Of a DNA stretch of 44,631 nt, positions 1-8,940 are shown piece after piece. The stretch is from the NCBI RefSeq assembly GCF_001295845.1, contig NZ_LJIC01000119.1, positions 1 to 44,631 of the forward strand, in the 5' to 3' direction. A program made the position numbers and the translations under genes. Numbering within the stretch: position 1 is the first letter of the stretch; every line of letters starts with the position of its first letter. The notes under the pieces are model-generated. The model was not told the DNA's origin, made no database searches, and saw nothing but the letters and a program-made list of their open reading frames with translations. This DNA comes from Rhodopseudomonas sp. AAP120. Lineage in GTDB: Bacteria > Pseudomonadota > Alphaproteobacteria > Rhizobiales > Xanthobacteraceae.

Positions 1-1
1 C

Positions 2-610
2 TCGCTCGACAAGCCGATGGCGCTGGTCCCCGGCCCCGGCTCGTCCGAGCCGATGAAGCCGGTCCGAATCAAGACCGTCCAGGTCAAGTCCGCGCCGATC
101 AAGCTGGCCTCGGCGGTCGCCGCGCCGCCGGTGACCAACACGATCCCCGCGCCGCGCCGCGATGTCGCCGAAACCTCGAACGCCGCCGTCGCCAAAGCCG
201 AGATGATCCCGCAGCCCGCCAATCACGGCACCGGCAACGGCATTCTCGGCGTGCTGCCCGCCTCGCGGGTGACGCCTGCCAACGCGCAGGCGATGGCTTC
301 GGCCGAGCCGACCGCGTCTGCCCCTGCGGTGCAGCAGAGCGGCGCCATCAAGCCGGTCACCCACAGCGGCTGGATCATCCAGGTCGGCGCGCTGCAGAGC
401 GAGAGCGAAGCCAAGGCCCGCCTCGAAGCCGCTCGCGACCAGGCCCGGGGCATGCTCGGCAAGGCCGATCCGTTCACCGAAACGGTGGTGTCCAAAGGCG
501 ATCGCAGGCTCTACCGCGCCCGCTTCGCCGGGCTCGATCGCGACGAAGCCGAAGCGGTCTGCAAGAAGCTGAAGCGCTCCGACATTTCCTGCTTCACTAT
601 CAAGAACTGA
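2..610 (+). CDS. SPOR-domain protein, C-terminal part (probable D-Ala-D-Ala carboxypeptidase)
   Basis: The reading frame is open from the left edge, so this is the 3' part of a longer gene. The visible 202 codons hold an Ala/Pro-rich linker and then a C-terminal SPOR domain of about 80 residues, starting near the motif GWIIQVGAL and ending with a paired CKKLK...CFTIKN strand. SPOR domains bind denuded peptidoglycan glycans at the septum. Linker wording of this kind is what I remember from the tail of DacF/DacC-type D-alanyl-D-alanine carboxypeptidases in Bradyrhizobium and Rhodopseudomonas, but the penicillin-binding domain lies outside the window. The SPOR call is firm; the enzyme name is inference. 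It would act in the periplasm on cell-wall peptides. A palindromic repeat and a terminator follow. Confidence 0.7.
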   Translation, partial: SLDKPMALVPGPGSSEPMKPVRIKTVQVKSAPIKLASAVAAPPVTNTIPAPRRDVAETSNAAVAKAEMIPQPANHGTGNGILGVLPASRVTPANAQAMASAEPTASAPAVQQSGAIKPVTHSGWIIQVGALQSESEAKARLEAARDQARGMLGKADPFTETVVSKGDRRLYRARFAGLDRDEAEAVCKKLKRSDISCFTIKN

Positions 611-640
611 CGTTCAGCCGACAGGCAGAGACCCTCCCCC

Positions 641-759
641 GTCATGGCGAGCGAAGCGAAGCAATCCAGAGCCTAGTGCACTGATCTGGATTGCTTCGTC
701 GCGGAGCCTGTGCCCGGACGGCGCGAAGCGCCGATCCGGGTGCTCCTCGACATGACGGG
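641..759. repeat. Intergenic palindromic repeat, copy A
   Basis: One arm reads GCGAAGCGAAGCAATCCAG and the other CTGGATTGCTTCGTCGC, and the element is framed by GTCATGGCGAG and CATGACGGG. The same arms occur again near 39022-39101. Short elements of this type are scattered between genes in Rhodopseudomonas and Bradyrhizobium genomes. The unit could form a long hairpin in RNA. With the terminator at 780-811 it fills most of the 358-base gap at 611-968; I see no gene there. Confidence 0.7.
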
Positions 760-779
760 GATGGGCTTCGAACTTATAC

Positions 780-811
780 AAAAACGCGGTCGGGCTTCCG
801 ACCGCGTTTTT
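780..811 (+). terminator. Rho-independent terminator, probably bidirectional
   Basis: A perfect GC-rich stem CGGTCGG / CCGACCG with loop GCTT is flanked by an A-run on the left and a T-run on the right, so it can work in both directions. It lies between the convergent SPOR gene and the J-protein gene. Confidence 0.85.
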
Positions 812-968
812 GTTTGTGAGGTGGGGAGCCGCCGACGGTTGAAACCACTCGTCAATCATTGCGCGATAAAAATCGGAACAACAGCCACGCCGAATGGCGG
901 GCCATCGAGCGTCATTCAGAGATCAGAAAAGCCCTCGCAGTTTGTAGCGTAGAGTTGCGTTGCCGGAG

Positions 969-1697
969 TCAGCTGCGATGCGTGCGAAGCAAGGTATCCT
1001 TGGCCGCGTTTACACGGGCGGCCAAGTACGTCGACCCCCCTTGGTCGGGATGGAGTTTCTTCATCAGGGTGCGATGAGCACGCCCGATCTCGTCCGGCCC
1101 CGCGCCCGGCTTCAGGCCAAGGATCTGATAGGCTTCCTCGGCCGTCATTTTGCCGCCAAACGACTGGCTGCCCTGCCCCCCTGCCGCACGTCCCTGCGCG
1201 TGCTGACGCCAGGCGGGAAACCGGCGGTCCAGATAAGCTTCAAGTAGCGCGCAGCTTTCCGCGTCGAAGCCGGACATCATCGCGGCGAGCTCGGGCAGAT
1301 CGAACTCGCCCAGCGAACGCCCGGCATACGGTCCCTTGATAATGCGGCCGCTCATCGCGCCGCTCTCGTGGTCGAGCGTCATCTCGAGGTCGGCCGAACG
1401 AACCTGCGACGATTGCCCGCGCGAGCGCAGGCCGCCCGATCCGAACAGCCCACCGAGATTGCCGAATCCGATCTTGCCCATCGGCGCCCAGCCGAGCAGC
1501 CCGGCGCCGAACAGGCCGAGCGGGATCGCCACCGCGAGCTGGCCGCGCACGCCCATGAACAGCGCGGTCGCGAGCGTCACGATGCCGCCCGAGACCTTCA
1601 GGGCCCGGGCCAGCACGGCGGGATTCGCCGAGCGAAACATCTGCAGCAGCGAGTAGACGGCAAACACGGCGATGACGCCGGCGATCAGCGTAGGCAT
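969..1697 (-). CDS. Membrane-anchored J-domain protein
   Basis: A 242-residue protein with one or two hydrophobic segments near the N terminus (about residues 1-20 and 30-65) and a J-domain at the extreme C terminus (about 185-242), with the HPD signature at 216-218. This is the layout of type III J-proteins such as DnaJC15/Tim14-like chaperone partners, which stimulate the ATPase of an Hsp70 (DnaK) at the membrane. I chose the ATG at 1697, which starts directly with the hydrophobic segment; the frame extends upstream only to a TTG at 1742. The VWA gene lies 61 bases upstream on the same strand, so the two are probably co-transcribed. Client proteins are unknown. Confidence 0.8.
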   Translation of the reverse strand: MPTLIAGVIAVFAVYSLLQMFRSANPAVLARALKVSGGIVTLATALFMGVRGQLAVAIPLGLFGAGLLGWAPMGKIGFGNLGGLFGSGGLRSRGQSSQVRSADLEMTLDHESGAMSGRIIKGPYAGRSLGEFDLPELAAMMSGFDAESCALLEAYLDRRFPAWRQHAQGRAAGGQGSQSFGGKMTAEEAYQILGLKPGAGPDEIGRAHRTLMKKLHPDQGGSTYLAARVNAAKDTLLRTHRS

Positions 1698-1758
1698 GGA
1701 GCCAATATAGGCAGACCGCGCGCGAAATGCACCGCTCGGCAAGGTCCTGATGCTGCGG

Positions 1759-2499
1759 CTATTTCAGCTGGCCAAGCAACAAAGCCGCGCCGCCGCCGCG
1801 CTGCGCCAACCGCTGCAGCGCCTCACGCCCGCCCGCCGCATAGGCCGCGGCCGCCCGCAGCAGCTCGCGCAGCTGCGCCGCCGCACCGGGATCGAATCGG
1901 CACCAGGCGCCGCCGGTCAGCCGTGCGATCTCGCGGAAGGCCGATTCGGCTTCCGGGTCGACGCCTTCCTGAAAGATGAAAACGGGGACCTTGAGCATGC
2001 CCAGCTCGCCGGCCTTGGCACACAGTTCGTCGACCGATTCTTCCATCGCATCGCCGACAAACACGATCGCCCGGACGCCGGCGGCGATCGCTTCCTTGCG
2101 CGCATCCGCCAGCACCCGGCCGATCTGGGTGTAACCGCCGCGGCAGTCGATCTTGCCCATCAGCCGCGCCAGTTCGTCGCTGGATGAGATCCAGCCGCTG
2201 GCCCGGCATTCGTTGATGCCGCGATAATACACCAGACGGATGTCGAGGCTGCCGATCGCGGCCGCCTCGCGGAACATGTCGGCCTGCAGCGCACAGGCCA
2301 TGTCCCAAGTCGGCTGGCGGCTCATCGTGGCGTCGAGCGCGAACAGCAAGCGGCCGCGCCCGCCGGCGGCTCCCGGCGCCATCGCCCGTGCCTTGGCGAC
2401 GAAGGCGGCGATCTCGTCCGACGTGCTGCTCGGGTGCAGCGCCCGGTCGGCGGACTCGGCCGGGGTTTGCCGGCTCGCCCTTGGTGGATCCTGAGACAT
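1759..2499 (-). CDS. VWA-like domain protein
   Basis: A 246-residue protein with no signal peptide or membrane segment. A von Willebrand A-like fold is indicated by a strand ending LLFALDATMS (residues 51-60), where the metal site has the form D56-x-T58-x-S60 instead of DxSxS, and by later strands such as AIVFVGDAME. The first 45 residues look disordered. It is likely a cytosolic protein-interaction module. It precedes the membrane J-protein gene by 61 bases on the same strand, suggesting the two proteins work together, but no reaction can be assigned. The C terminus is Ala/Gly/Leu-rich. Confidence 0.7.
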   Translation of the reverse strand: MSQDPPRASRQTPAESADRALHPSSTSDEIAAFVAKARAMAPGAAGGRGRLLFALDATMSRQPTWDMACALQADMFREAAAIGSLDIRLVYYRGINECRASGWISSSDELARLMGKIDCRGGYTQIGRVLADARKEAIAAGVRAIVFVGDAMEESVDELCAKAGELGMLKVPVFIFQEGVDPEAESAFREIARLTGGAWCRFDPGAAAQLRELLRAAAAYAAGGREALQRLAQRGGGAALLLGQLK

Positions 2500-2609
2500 C
2501 GAAGCTCGCGCCGTGTGACGCGGCCTATGTGGCGTCGGCCTGCCGGAGGGTCAATGCCGTCACGTGCCGATCCGCAGCCGCTGCGAACGGCTGCGGCGAA
2601 GCTGCGCGC

Positions 2610-3440
2610 TCAGCGCGCCTGCGCCATCACGCCCGGAGAGCTGTCGCGAGTCCGCACCGGTACAGGACGAACCGCGTCACTGTCGAGAAACTTGTCCAGC
2701 GCGGTGCTGATCGATTCCTTGACGTCGTCAGGGCCGCGGTCGCTCATGTCGGTGTGCTGGAAGCCGGTGTTGACCACGGTGATGCCGGCCTTGTCGCACA
2801 CCGCCTGATCGGGCACCACGCCGGGGTCGGGCTTGAACACCGGATCGTGGGAGCGGAATGACAGGATGCGGAACTTGCCGTCGATCATGAACGGCACCCG
2901 CAGATTGTCGAGCGTCACCACCTTGCGGATCCGGTCGGGATGCAGCCTGGCGTAGTACATCGAGATGTCGCCGCCATTGGAATGACCGACCATGGTGAGA
3001 TGATCATAATCGGCATTCGGCTGCAGCTTGGCGAGCTGTTTGACGGCGAAGTCGATGTTGGCGGTGCCGCGCTCGTACACCGGCAGGCGACCGACATAGA
3101 GTTCGCCGACCTTGGTGACCAGCGGCGCATCGCTGTCGAGATCGTGCTGGATGCTGACCGCCATGTAGCCGCGCGCGGCGAACAGGTTGGCGAGGAACGA
3201 GTACTCGGTGAAGCGGACGGTGTTGCCGTGGTTGAGGATCGCGACCGGCAGCTCGGTCAAGCCGGCTTCGGCCTGCAGCTCCTTGTCGCGGCGGACCGCG
3301 ATATCGACCGCGACCGGGCGATTGCGGACGGTGTCGAAGAAGGTCAACGTCTGATGACGTATCGCCCACTTCGAAGCGGTGAAATACGCTGCGGCCGAGA
3401 CGAGGCACAGCGCGAGCAGAACGACAATTCCGCGCGTCAT
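2610..3440 (-). CDS. Alpha/beta hydrolase, membrane-anchored or exported
   Basis: A 276-residue protein beginning with a hydrophobic segment (about residues 4-22) that could be an anchor or uncleaved signal. The alpha/beta hydrolase fold shows an oxyanion loop at ILNHGN (68-73), the nucleophile elbow GHSNGG with Ser154, and a late His in the segment FQHTD. Substrate is unknown; dienelactone hydrolase or lipase-like acyl hydrolases share these motifs. I chose ATG 3440 because it places the hydrophobic segment at the N terminus; the frame extends upstream to 3509, adding a basic, unlikely leader. The upstream gap holds a strong palindrome at 3555-3574. Confidence 0.75.
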   Translation of the reverse strand: MTRGIVVLLALCLVSAAAYFTASKWAIRHQTLTFFDTVRNRPVAVDIAVRRDKELQAEAGLTELPVAILNHGNTVRFTEYSFLANLFAARGYMAVSIQHDLDSDAPLVTKVGELYVGRLPVYERGTANIDFAVKQLAKLQPNADYDHLTMVGHSNGGDISMYYARLHPDRIRKVVTLDNLRVPFMIDGKFRILSFRSHDPVFKPDPGVVPDQAVCDKAGITVVNTGFQHTDMSDRGPDDVKESISTALDKFLDSDAVRPVPVRTRDSSPGVMAQAR

Positions 3441-3554
3441 GGTCCACCTATGTCGGCGCGAAACCCCATGCCCGAGGCGTCGGAGGCCGATGAGGTAACT
3501 ATAAATCACCGCGATATGACAGGAAGATCAAACATTAGGAGAATACCGCTCCGT

Positions 3555-3574
3555 CATTGTGCAACTGCACAATG
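3555..3574. promoter_or_regulatory. Perfect palindrome, candidate operator
   Basis: Arms CATTGTGCA and TGCACAATG are perfect 9-base inverted repeats separated by AC. The site lies about 115 bases upstream of the hydrolase start in a gap of 283 bases (3441-3723) that otherwise shows no gene. It has the shape of a binding site for a dimeric regulator. A related sequence with the same ATTGTGCAAC start occurs at 38822-38836. Confidence 0.45.
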
Positions 3575-3723
3575 CGTCGACAAAGCGGATGATTTTCCCC
3601 GTCCGGACGGCCTTGGCGAGAATCTGCTCACTCTGCTCAACCGTTGCGCAGCAGGGACTTCTCGCCCATCGAGACGGATGACTACCAAAGCACGAGAGAT
3701 CGCGGGGGATAACCGAGGGTATG

Positions 3724-4647
3724 CTACGCGCCGACGATGTCGTGTAGTTCGAGCGGCTTGTCGAGCTGAGCGAACCATTCGGCGCGATTGGCTGCCCGCC
3801 GCCGGCCGCGTTCGTCGAGCGGCAGCCGCAATTGTCGCAGCAGCGCGCCGACTTCCTCTCGCGCAGTGACGTGGCCCATGCTCGGCCGCGTGCCGAGCGT
3901 CGCCTCGGTGAGATCGTCGAGCGCGGTCAGCCCGCGCGGGAAGAACTCGCGATACACTCCGCGCTCTGCGAAACCGTCGAGCGGACGAAAGCCGATCTGC
4001 ATCGCCAGGTCCTTGAGGCTGGCGGCGATCAGCCGCGTATTACGTGAAGCCGTGGTCGACAGCCGGTTGCGCACCACGATCCAGTCGGTATCGACGCCGT
4101 CGAGCTGACGCCGCTTGCGCCGTGCATCCTGCACCATCGCCGCGTAGTGACTGGGGCCGGTCACCGCCAGCGTCGCCGGATCGAGACGGCCGAGCACGTC
4201 GAAATCGAGGAAACTGTCGTTGATCGGCGTCACCAGCGTGTCGGCCATCGAATGCGCCAGCCGCATCAGATAGCTGTCCGAGCCCGGCGTATCGATGACG
4301 ATGAAGTCATAGCCCTGTTCGACCGCGGCGACCGCCTCGGCGAACTGCACGAACTCCGCCTGCTCGTTGTCGGCGATCTGCATCGTCTCGCCGAGCCTGA
4401 TGCAGCAATGATGCGGCAGTTCGAGATCGGCTCCGATATGGCGTGCCCATTGCCGGCGATTGTCGAGGGTGCGGGTGAAGCTCTGCTGGCGGCAGTCGAG
4501 ATCGATGGTCGCGACGCGTTGGCCGGCCTTGAGCAGCGCCACCGCGATATGCAGCGCCAGCGTCGACTTGCCCGAGCCGCCCTTCTCGTTGCCGAGAACG
4601 ACGACCCGTGCCGAACCTGCCGCCGTCTGGGTCGCCTGAGCCAGCAT
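3724..4647 (-). CDS. mipZ: Division-plane positioning ATPase MipZ
   Basis: A 307-residue ParA/MinD-superfamily ATPase. The deviant Walker A motif KGGSGKST spans residues 22-29, and a Walker B-like strand FIVIDTPGSD follows. Length, the DLDCRQQSFTR motif and the FAERGVYREFFPRG segment match MipZ, which in alphaproteobacteria binds ParB at the chromosome origins, forms a gradient from the poles and blocks FtsZ assembly away from midcell. ATG 4647 is preceded by GGGAG at a good distance. It is divergent from panC with 229 bases between, which must hold both promoters; a mipZ-panC pairing is one I recall from related genomes. Confidence 0.9.
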   Translation of the reverse strand: MLAQATQTAAGSARVVVLGNEKGGSGKSTLALHIAVALLKAGQRVATIDLDCRQQSFTRTLDNRRQWARHIGADLELPHHCCIRLGETMQIADNEQAEFVQFAEAVAAVEQGYDFIVIDTPGSDSYLMRLAHSMADTLVTPINDSFLDFDVLGRLDPATLAVTGPSHYAAMVQDARRKRRQLDGVDTDWIVVRNRLSTTASRNTRLIAASLKDLAMQIGFRPLDGFAERGVYREFFPRGLTALDDLTEATLGTRPSMGHVTAREEVGALLRQLRLPLDERGRRRAANRAEWFAQLDKPLELHDIVGA

Positions 4648-4876
4648 CGATCTCCCTCGCCGATATCTTCAAAGCGGCCTGATCCGCGGTCAAGCAATTT
4701 GCGTGCAGGCGCCGCCGGATCAATCCCGTTCGGCTTTCATCATGAATCGTAACGCTGTCGGACGGTCCGTCCGGACCTTCAACGGCGCGTCCGGCTTGGC
4801 GGCGGAACGCTTCGTGCGATAAGATCGAAGTCCTGACGGCGCGAGCCGCCCTTCCGATCATCGCCTGCGAGTTGCC

Positions 4877-5728
4877 ATGTCCCGTCCTCCCGTCGTCGCC
4901 CGCACTCTCCCTGCCCTCCGCCGCGCCATCGGCGAGCTGCGGCGCCGCAACGCCACGGTGGCGCTGGTGCCGACCATGGGGGCGCTGCACGACGGGCACA
5001 TCTCGCTGGTGCGTCTCGCCAAGCGCCGCGCCGACAAGGTCGTGGTGTCGGTGTTCGTCAATCCGACGCAGTTCGCACCGAACGAGGACTTCGGCTCCTA
5101 TCCGCGGACCTGGAAGGCCGACGCCGCCAAGCTCGCGGCGGAGAACGTCGACCTGATCTGGAATCCGGACGTCAAGGCGATGTACCCGGATGGCTTCGCC
5201 AGCCATATCGGCGTCGATGGTCCGGCCGTGGCCGGCCTCGAGGATCGCTTTCGCCCGCACTTTTTCGGCGGCGTCGCCACCGTGGTCGGCAAGCTGTTCA
5301 TCCAGGTCCGGCCGGACGTCGCGATCTTCGGCTCGAAGGACTATCAGCAGCTGCGCGTGGTGACACGGATGGCGGCCGATCTCGACACCGGCGTCAAGGT
5401 GATCGGCGCGCCGACGGTGCGCGAACGCGACGGCCTCGCGATGTCGTCACGCAACGTCTATCTGTCGCCGGAACAGCGCGAGGTCGCGCCGACGCTGTAC
5501 CGCGCGATGAAGCAGGTCGCCAAGCTGCTGAAAGCCGGCAAGACCGTCGATGCGTCGCTCAAGGTCGGCACCGAAATGATCACCAGCGCCGGCTTCGCGC
5601 TGGATTATCTGGAAGCCCGCCACGCCGAGACGCTGGCCCCGGTCCGCTCCCGCAAAGACGGCCCGATCCGCCTGCTGGTCGCCGCCAAGATCGGCACCAC
5701 GCGGCTGATCGACAACATCGCGGTGTGA
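4877..5728 (+). CDS. panC: Pantothenate synthetase
   Basis: The 283-residue product condenses pantoate and beta-alanine using ATP in vitamin B5/CoA synthesis. The family motifs are all present: [10 protein letters not shown] (32-41, the HIGH-like ATP site), [17 protein letters not shown] and the KMSK-equivalent MSSRNVYLS. Length is normal for the family. No strong ribosome binding site precedes the ATG. The gene stands alone on the plus strand, divergent from mipZ and convergent with DUF1489; panB is not in the window. Confidence 0.95.
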   Translation: MSRPPVVARTLPALRRAIGELRRRNATVALVPTMGALHDGHISLVRLAKRRADKVVVSVFVNPTQFAPNEDFGSYPRTWKADAAKLAAENVDLIWNPDVKAMYPDGFASHIGVDGPAVAGLEDRFRPHFFGGVATVVGKLFIQVRPDVAIFGSKDYQQLRVVTRMAADLDTGVKVIGAPTVRERDGLAMSSRNVYLSPEQREVAPTLYRAMKQVAKLLKAGKTVDASLKVGTEMITSAGFALDYLEARHAETLAPVRSRKDGPIRLLVAAKIGTTRLIDNIAV

Positions 5729-5786
5729 GCTGCGAACGCGCAACCTCTCCACGCCGTCATGGCCGGGCTTGTGACTTTTGCGGCGT

Positions 5787-6224
5787 TTACAGCAGCCCCA
5801 GTTCGCGCAGCTCCCGCCGCATCGGCTCCGGCATCGCGGCGATGCTCTCGGCGGCTTTGCCGAGGTCGGGCGGCGCGTCGGCCGCGGTGAGGTAGCGCCA
5901 ACCCTGGAACGGCCGCATCGGCCGCGGGCTCACCGGCACCACTTTGGGCTCCATGATCAGCCGGCAGCGCGCGATACCCTCGCCGTCGCGGAACGGCTCG
6001 ATGCCGATCAGCCGGGTGCGCGCGGCGATCTCGCCGCGGATCACCCAATACAGCGAGCCGCCGTCGAGCAACTCGGCGTCGCGCTTGGGCACCATCCGGG
6101 TAACGTGGAAGTGCTGGCGCGGCAGGCCCTGAGCTTTCGCCAGCCGGGCGCGCTCGGCGACCCGGCTGGTCAGCTCCTTCACGGAGTCGCAGCCGACCGC
6201 CAGCTTGATCATATGCAGCGCCAT
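5787..6224 (-). CDS. DUF1489 family protein
   Basis: A 145-residue soluble protein of the alphaproteobacterial DUF1489 family (COG5458), recognised from the start MALHMIKLAVG and the central YWVIRGEIAARTRLIG segment. No catalytic motif is known to me. The start at 6224 is preceded by GGAA; an in-frame ATG at 6212 is a weaker alternative. It follows the membrane protein at 6260-7252 by 35 bases on the same strand and is probably its operon partner. Confidence 0.75.
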   Translation of the reverse strand: MALHMIKLAVGCDSVKELTSRVAERARLAKAQGLPRQHFHVTRMVPKRDAELLDGGSLYWVIRGEIAARTRLIGIEPFRDGEGIARCRLIMEPKVVPVSPRPMRPFQGWRYLTAADAPPDLGKAAESIAAMPEPMRRELRELGLL

Positions 6225-6259
6225 GGTTCCGGAACGTCCTGAGGCAGGGAAAGCTGCGA

Positions 6260-7252
6260 TCAGTTATCCGAATTCGGCTCCGTCGGCGCAAGCTGCACTG
6301 GCGCAGGGGCCGGCTTCGGTTTCGGCGGAGCGCGCTTGACCGGCGCGGGCGCCTGGCCGGTGGCCTGCGCGGGCGCACTGCCCTGCGCCTGGGCATTGGC
6401 GGCCGCCGGCGGACGCTTGGCGTGCGGCGCCGCTGTGGGTGCGGTGGCGGCTGCTGGCGCCGCTGCAGGCTTCGGCGCGGGCTGGGACGGCTCGGTCATG
6501 ATCGAGATCGGCGGGATCGATGCCGACGTCGCGTAATCGATATTCACCGGCTTGCCGCTCGGCGCTTCGGGCGCGGGCGGCGCAGCGGCGGCGAGCGCCC
6601 CGCCCGTCGCGCCCTGCCAGGACGCCGAGGCGCGGGTCACCGCCATCTCGTAGGCGTGCTCGTTCATGTTGGCGGCGATGCGGCTGTGATCGGTCAGCGA
6701 GCGATAGGCGGCGCACTCGTCCGGCACGCAGCGCTCCTGGGCATTCAGCACATAGGCGATCAGGCCGTACCGATCACGCTCGATCGAGCGGCGCAGCCGG
6801 TCGATCTCAGGGGTCATCCGCTTGTTGGCGGCGGCGACGTCACCGAGCGCGGTCAATTGCGCCAGTCGCGTCGAGGCGTACGACACCGCGGCCGCGATGG
6901 TCTCCGGCGCACCGAACAGCGCGCGCTCGCACGCCGCCTGCACGGCGTCCCCGGCAAGGTCGTCGACGCAGGCGAGCGCCGGCATTGCGCTGATCGAGCG
7001 GCTCGCATCGGTGCTGCGCAGCGAAGGCGCGGCGCTGTCGACGAACATCCGCCAAGATGCAAAGCCCGCCACGCTCACCGCGAGCAGCGTGATGATGCCG
7101 AGCACGCCGTTGGCGACGGAGCGGTCGGCGCGCAGCAGCGCGATGATCAGAATCAGCGCGAAAACCGCGGCGGCGGCGATCGCGGACCAGATCGGCAGGT
7201 TCGGCGAATGCAGAATGTGGTCGGCCGTGGCCGCCCCGGAAGCCCAATCCAT
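6260..7252 (-). CDS. Membrane protein with Pro/Ala-rich tail, unknown function
   Basis: A 330-residue protein. Two hydrophobic segments (about 20-40 and 46-68) are followed by a soluble region with paired cysteines (C95, and CERALF near 108) that may form disulphides, and then a long low-complexity tail (about 235-330) of Pro, Ala and Lys. The tail resembles proline-rich spacers that cross or contact the cell wall. The ATG at 7252 has AAGGGGA at a good distance. I do not recognise a named family. It is upstream of DUF1489 in the same direction. Confidence 0.65.
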   Translation of the reverse strand: MDWASGAATADHILHSPNLPIWSAIAAAAVFALILIIALLRADRSVANGVLGIITLLAVSVAGFASWRMFVDSAAPSLRSTDASRSISAMPALACVDDLAGDAVQAACERALFGAPETIAAAVSYASTRLAQLTALGDVAAANKRMTPEIDRLRRSIERDRYGLIAYVLNAQERCVPDECAAYRSLTDHSRIAANMNEHAYEMAVTRASASWQGATGGALAAAAPPAPEAPSGKPVNIDYATSASIPPISIMTEPSQPAPKPAAAPAAATAPTAAPHAKRPPAAANAQAQGSAPAQATGQAPAPVKRAPPKPKPAPAPVQLAPTEPNSDN

Positions 7253-7389
7253 GCGCGTTGTCCCCTTGCGCGTATCCGGCTCAAATCAACACGGATTTGC
7301 GACGAAAATGCGCGCAAGCTCAGCGCGATATGGAAGCTTGGGTTCCGTCGTCCCGGCGGGCGCCGGATGGAACGGCCGCGCGGCGGCCG

Positions 7390-7581
7390 TCAGCAGACGG
7401 TGAGCTGGCTTTCTTTGGCCACGCGTTCGAAAGCTTCGGAGGTGCTCTTGATCCGGTACTGACAATCGGCACCGTCAGTGGGAAGCAGTCGGATGATCTC
7501 GTAGATTCCGCCCGCGGCCGGACGGGCAATATTGCTGGCGGTAAAATATACGTTCTCACCAACCACGAACTTGTGCTTCAA
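7390..7581 (-). CDS. Small conserved-type protein with TTG start
   Basis: A 63-residue soluble protein running from KHKFVVGENVYF to KESQLTVC. The frame stays open upstream to 7665, but that extension is Arg-rich and unlikely. TTG at 7581 is preceded by GGAG with a 7-base spacer, the best ribosome site in the stretch. The body suggests a small beta-barrel (KOW/SH3-like: VGENVYF..., GIYEIIRLLP..., YRIKS), but this is only an impression. It is isolated and its function is unknown. Confidence 0.6.
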   Translation of the reverse strand: MKHKFVVGENVYFTASNIARPAAGGIYEIIRLLPTDGADCQYRIKSTSEAFERVAKESQLTVC

Positions 7582-7792
7582 CGCTCTACTCCATGCGCCA
7601 CGAGAACGCCGGCTGCCGATAAATCCCCAGAGCGACCGGCTGAAACCCCGCCGGGCGTATAGCACGCGGAGCCCTCCACTGACCAGTGAATAGAGGGCAT
7701 GGCTCCGACCCGAATTTGCAGATTTTTCAGCGTGATAGGCGTAAATTCCCGGGGCCTGCGTGGACCTGTCCGAGCGGCTGCCGGAACCCGGC

Positions 7793-8449
7793 TCAGTCGG
7801 TCTCGAATCGCGGGATCACCAGGGTCTCGGCGAGCGCCGCCTCGGTCCATTCGCGCATCGCCGGCAGCGCCTGCATCACCGCCACATAGCCCTGCGAAAT
7901 CGGGTCCAGTTCGATCGCATAGGTCCGGAAACGCTGCACCACCGGGGCAAACATCGCGTCCGCCGCGCTGAAGCCGCCGAACAGGTATGGCCCGGAGCGG
8001 CCATAGCGCTGGCGGCAATCGTTCCAGATCTGCTGGATGCGGGCGATGTCAGCCCTGGCGGCGTCGGACAGCGGCTTGGGGCCGACCGGCCGATGGATGT
8101 TCATGCCGCATTCGCTGCGCAGGGCCGCGAAGCCGGAGTGCATTTCGGCCGATACCGAGCGCGCGTGGGCGCGCGCCGCGACGTCATCCGGCCAGAGCTG
8201 CGCCTTCGGAAAGCGCTCGGCGGCGTATTCGATGATCGCCAGCGAGTCCCAGATGGTGACGTCGCCGTCGACCAGCACCGGCACCTTCCCCGAGTCCGTG
8301 AAGGCGAGGATGCGGCGCTTGTCGGCATCACCGGTGTAGAGCGGGATCATCACCTCGTCGAACGCGATGCCGGTCGCCTTCAGGGCGATCCACGGCCGCA
8401 TCGACCAGGACGAGTAGTTCTTGTTGCCGATCACCAGCGTGCGCGCCAT
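7793..8449 (-). CDS. Glutathione S-transferase family protein
   Basis: A 218-residue protein with the two-domain GST layout. An N-terminal thioredoxin-like domain (about 1-80) carries SSWSMRPW near the active-site Ser, the cis-Pro motif KVPVLV and the glutathione-binding WDSLAI. A helical C-terminal domain follows, with the capping segment GPYLFGGFSAADAMFAP. It probably conjugates glutathione to an electrophile in the cytosol; the substrate is not predictable. GGGAG lies 7 bases before the ATG. Confidence 0.88.
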   Translation of the reverse strand: MARTLVIGNKNYSSWSMRPWIALKATGIAFDEVMIPLYTGDADKRRILAFTDSGKVPVLVDGDVTIWDSLAIIEYAAERFPKAQLWPDDVAARAHARSVSAEMHSGFAALRSECGMNIHRPVGPKPLSDAARADIARIQQIWNDCRQRYGRSGPYLFGGFSAADAMFAPVVQRFRTYAIELDPISQGYVAVMQALPAMREWTEAALAETLVIPRFETD

Positions 8450-8565
8450 CGATGAACTCCCAGCAGCCGATTCACTGCGGCCTTGGTGTTACTCAATCGT
8501 GCCGCCGGCCGCGCTGTCAATTGGTGGCGGTTGCGGTGAGCGTCGCGATGCGGCAGGTGTGAGCG

Positions 8566-8841
8566 ATGAACACGCCGGATTCGCCCGCCCTCACGCCTGC
8601 CTCGTTGCAGGACGCCCTGCTCTCGGTCCTGACCACCGCCGGCTCCGCCACGCTGAGCGCGCCGGAGATCGCGCACGCGATCGCGCCCGAGGGTGACTGG
8701 CACGGCCTGCTGATGCCGATCCGTCGCGCCGCCGTCGAGCTGGCGCTGGCCGGGCGGCTGGTGATCTATCGCAAGGGCAAACCGGCCGATCCGAACGACT
8801 TCCGCGGCGTCTACCGGCTCGGGCTGCCGCGCCACGACTAG
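8566..8841 (+). CDS. DUF3253 small winged-helix protein
   Basis: A 91-residue protein matching DUF3253, a small winged-helix-like family, recognised by the pattern LSAPEIAHAI, DWHGLLMPIRRAAVELA and GRLVIYRKGKP followed by FRGVYRL. DNA binding is possible but unproven for the family. AGGTG precedes the ATG by 8 bases. It is divergent from the GST gene (117-base gap), and a GFA gene follows on the same strand. Confidence 0.75.
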   Translation: MNTPDSPALTPASLQDALLSVLTTAGSATLSAPEIAHAIAPEGDWHGLLMPIRRAAVELALAGRLVIYRKGKPADPNDFRGVYRLGLPRHD

Positions 8842-8940
8842 ATCGGGCAACTCTGCACGGCAGCCAGCACCTCCTGTCGGTTGCCCGGATCGATGTTGCC
8901 GGATACCAGCACGCGAGACTGTCAGGGACGCGTGAGCAAG

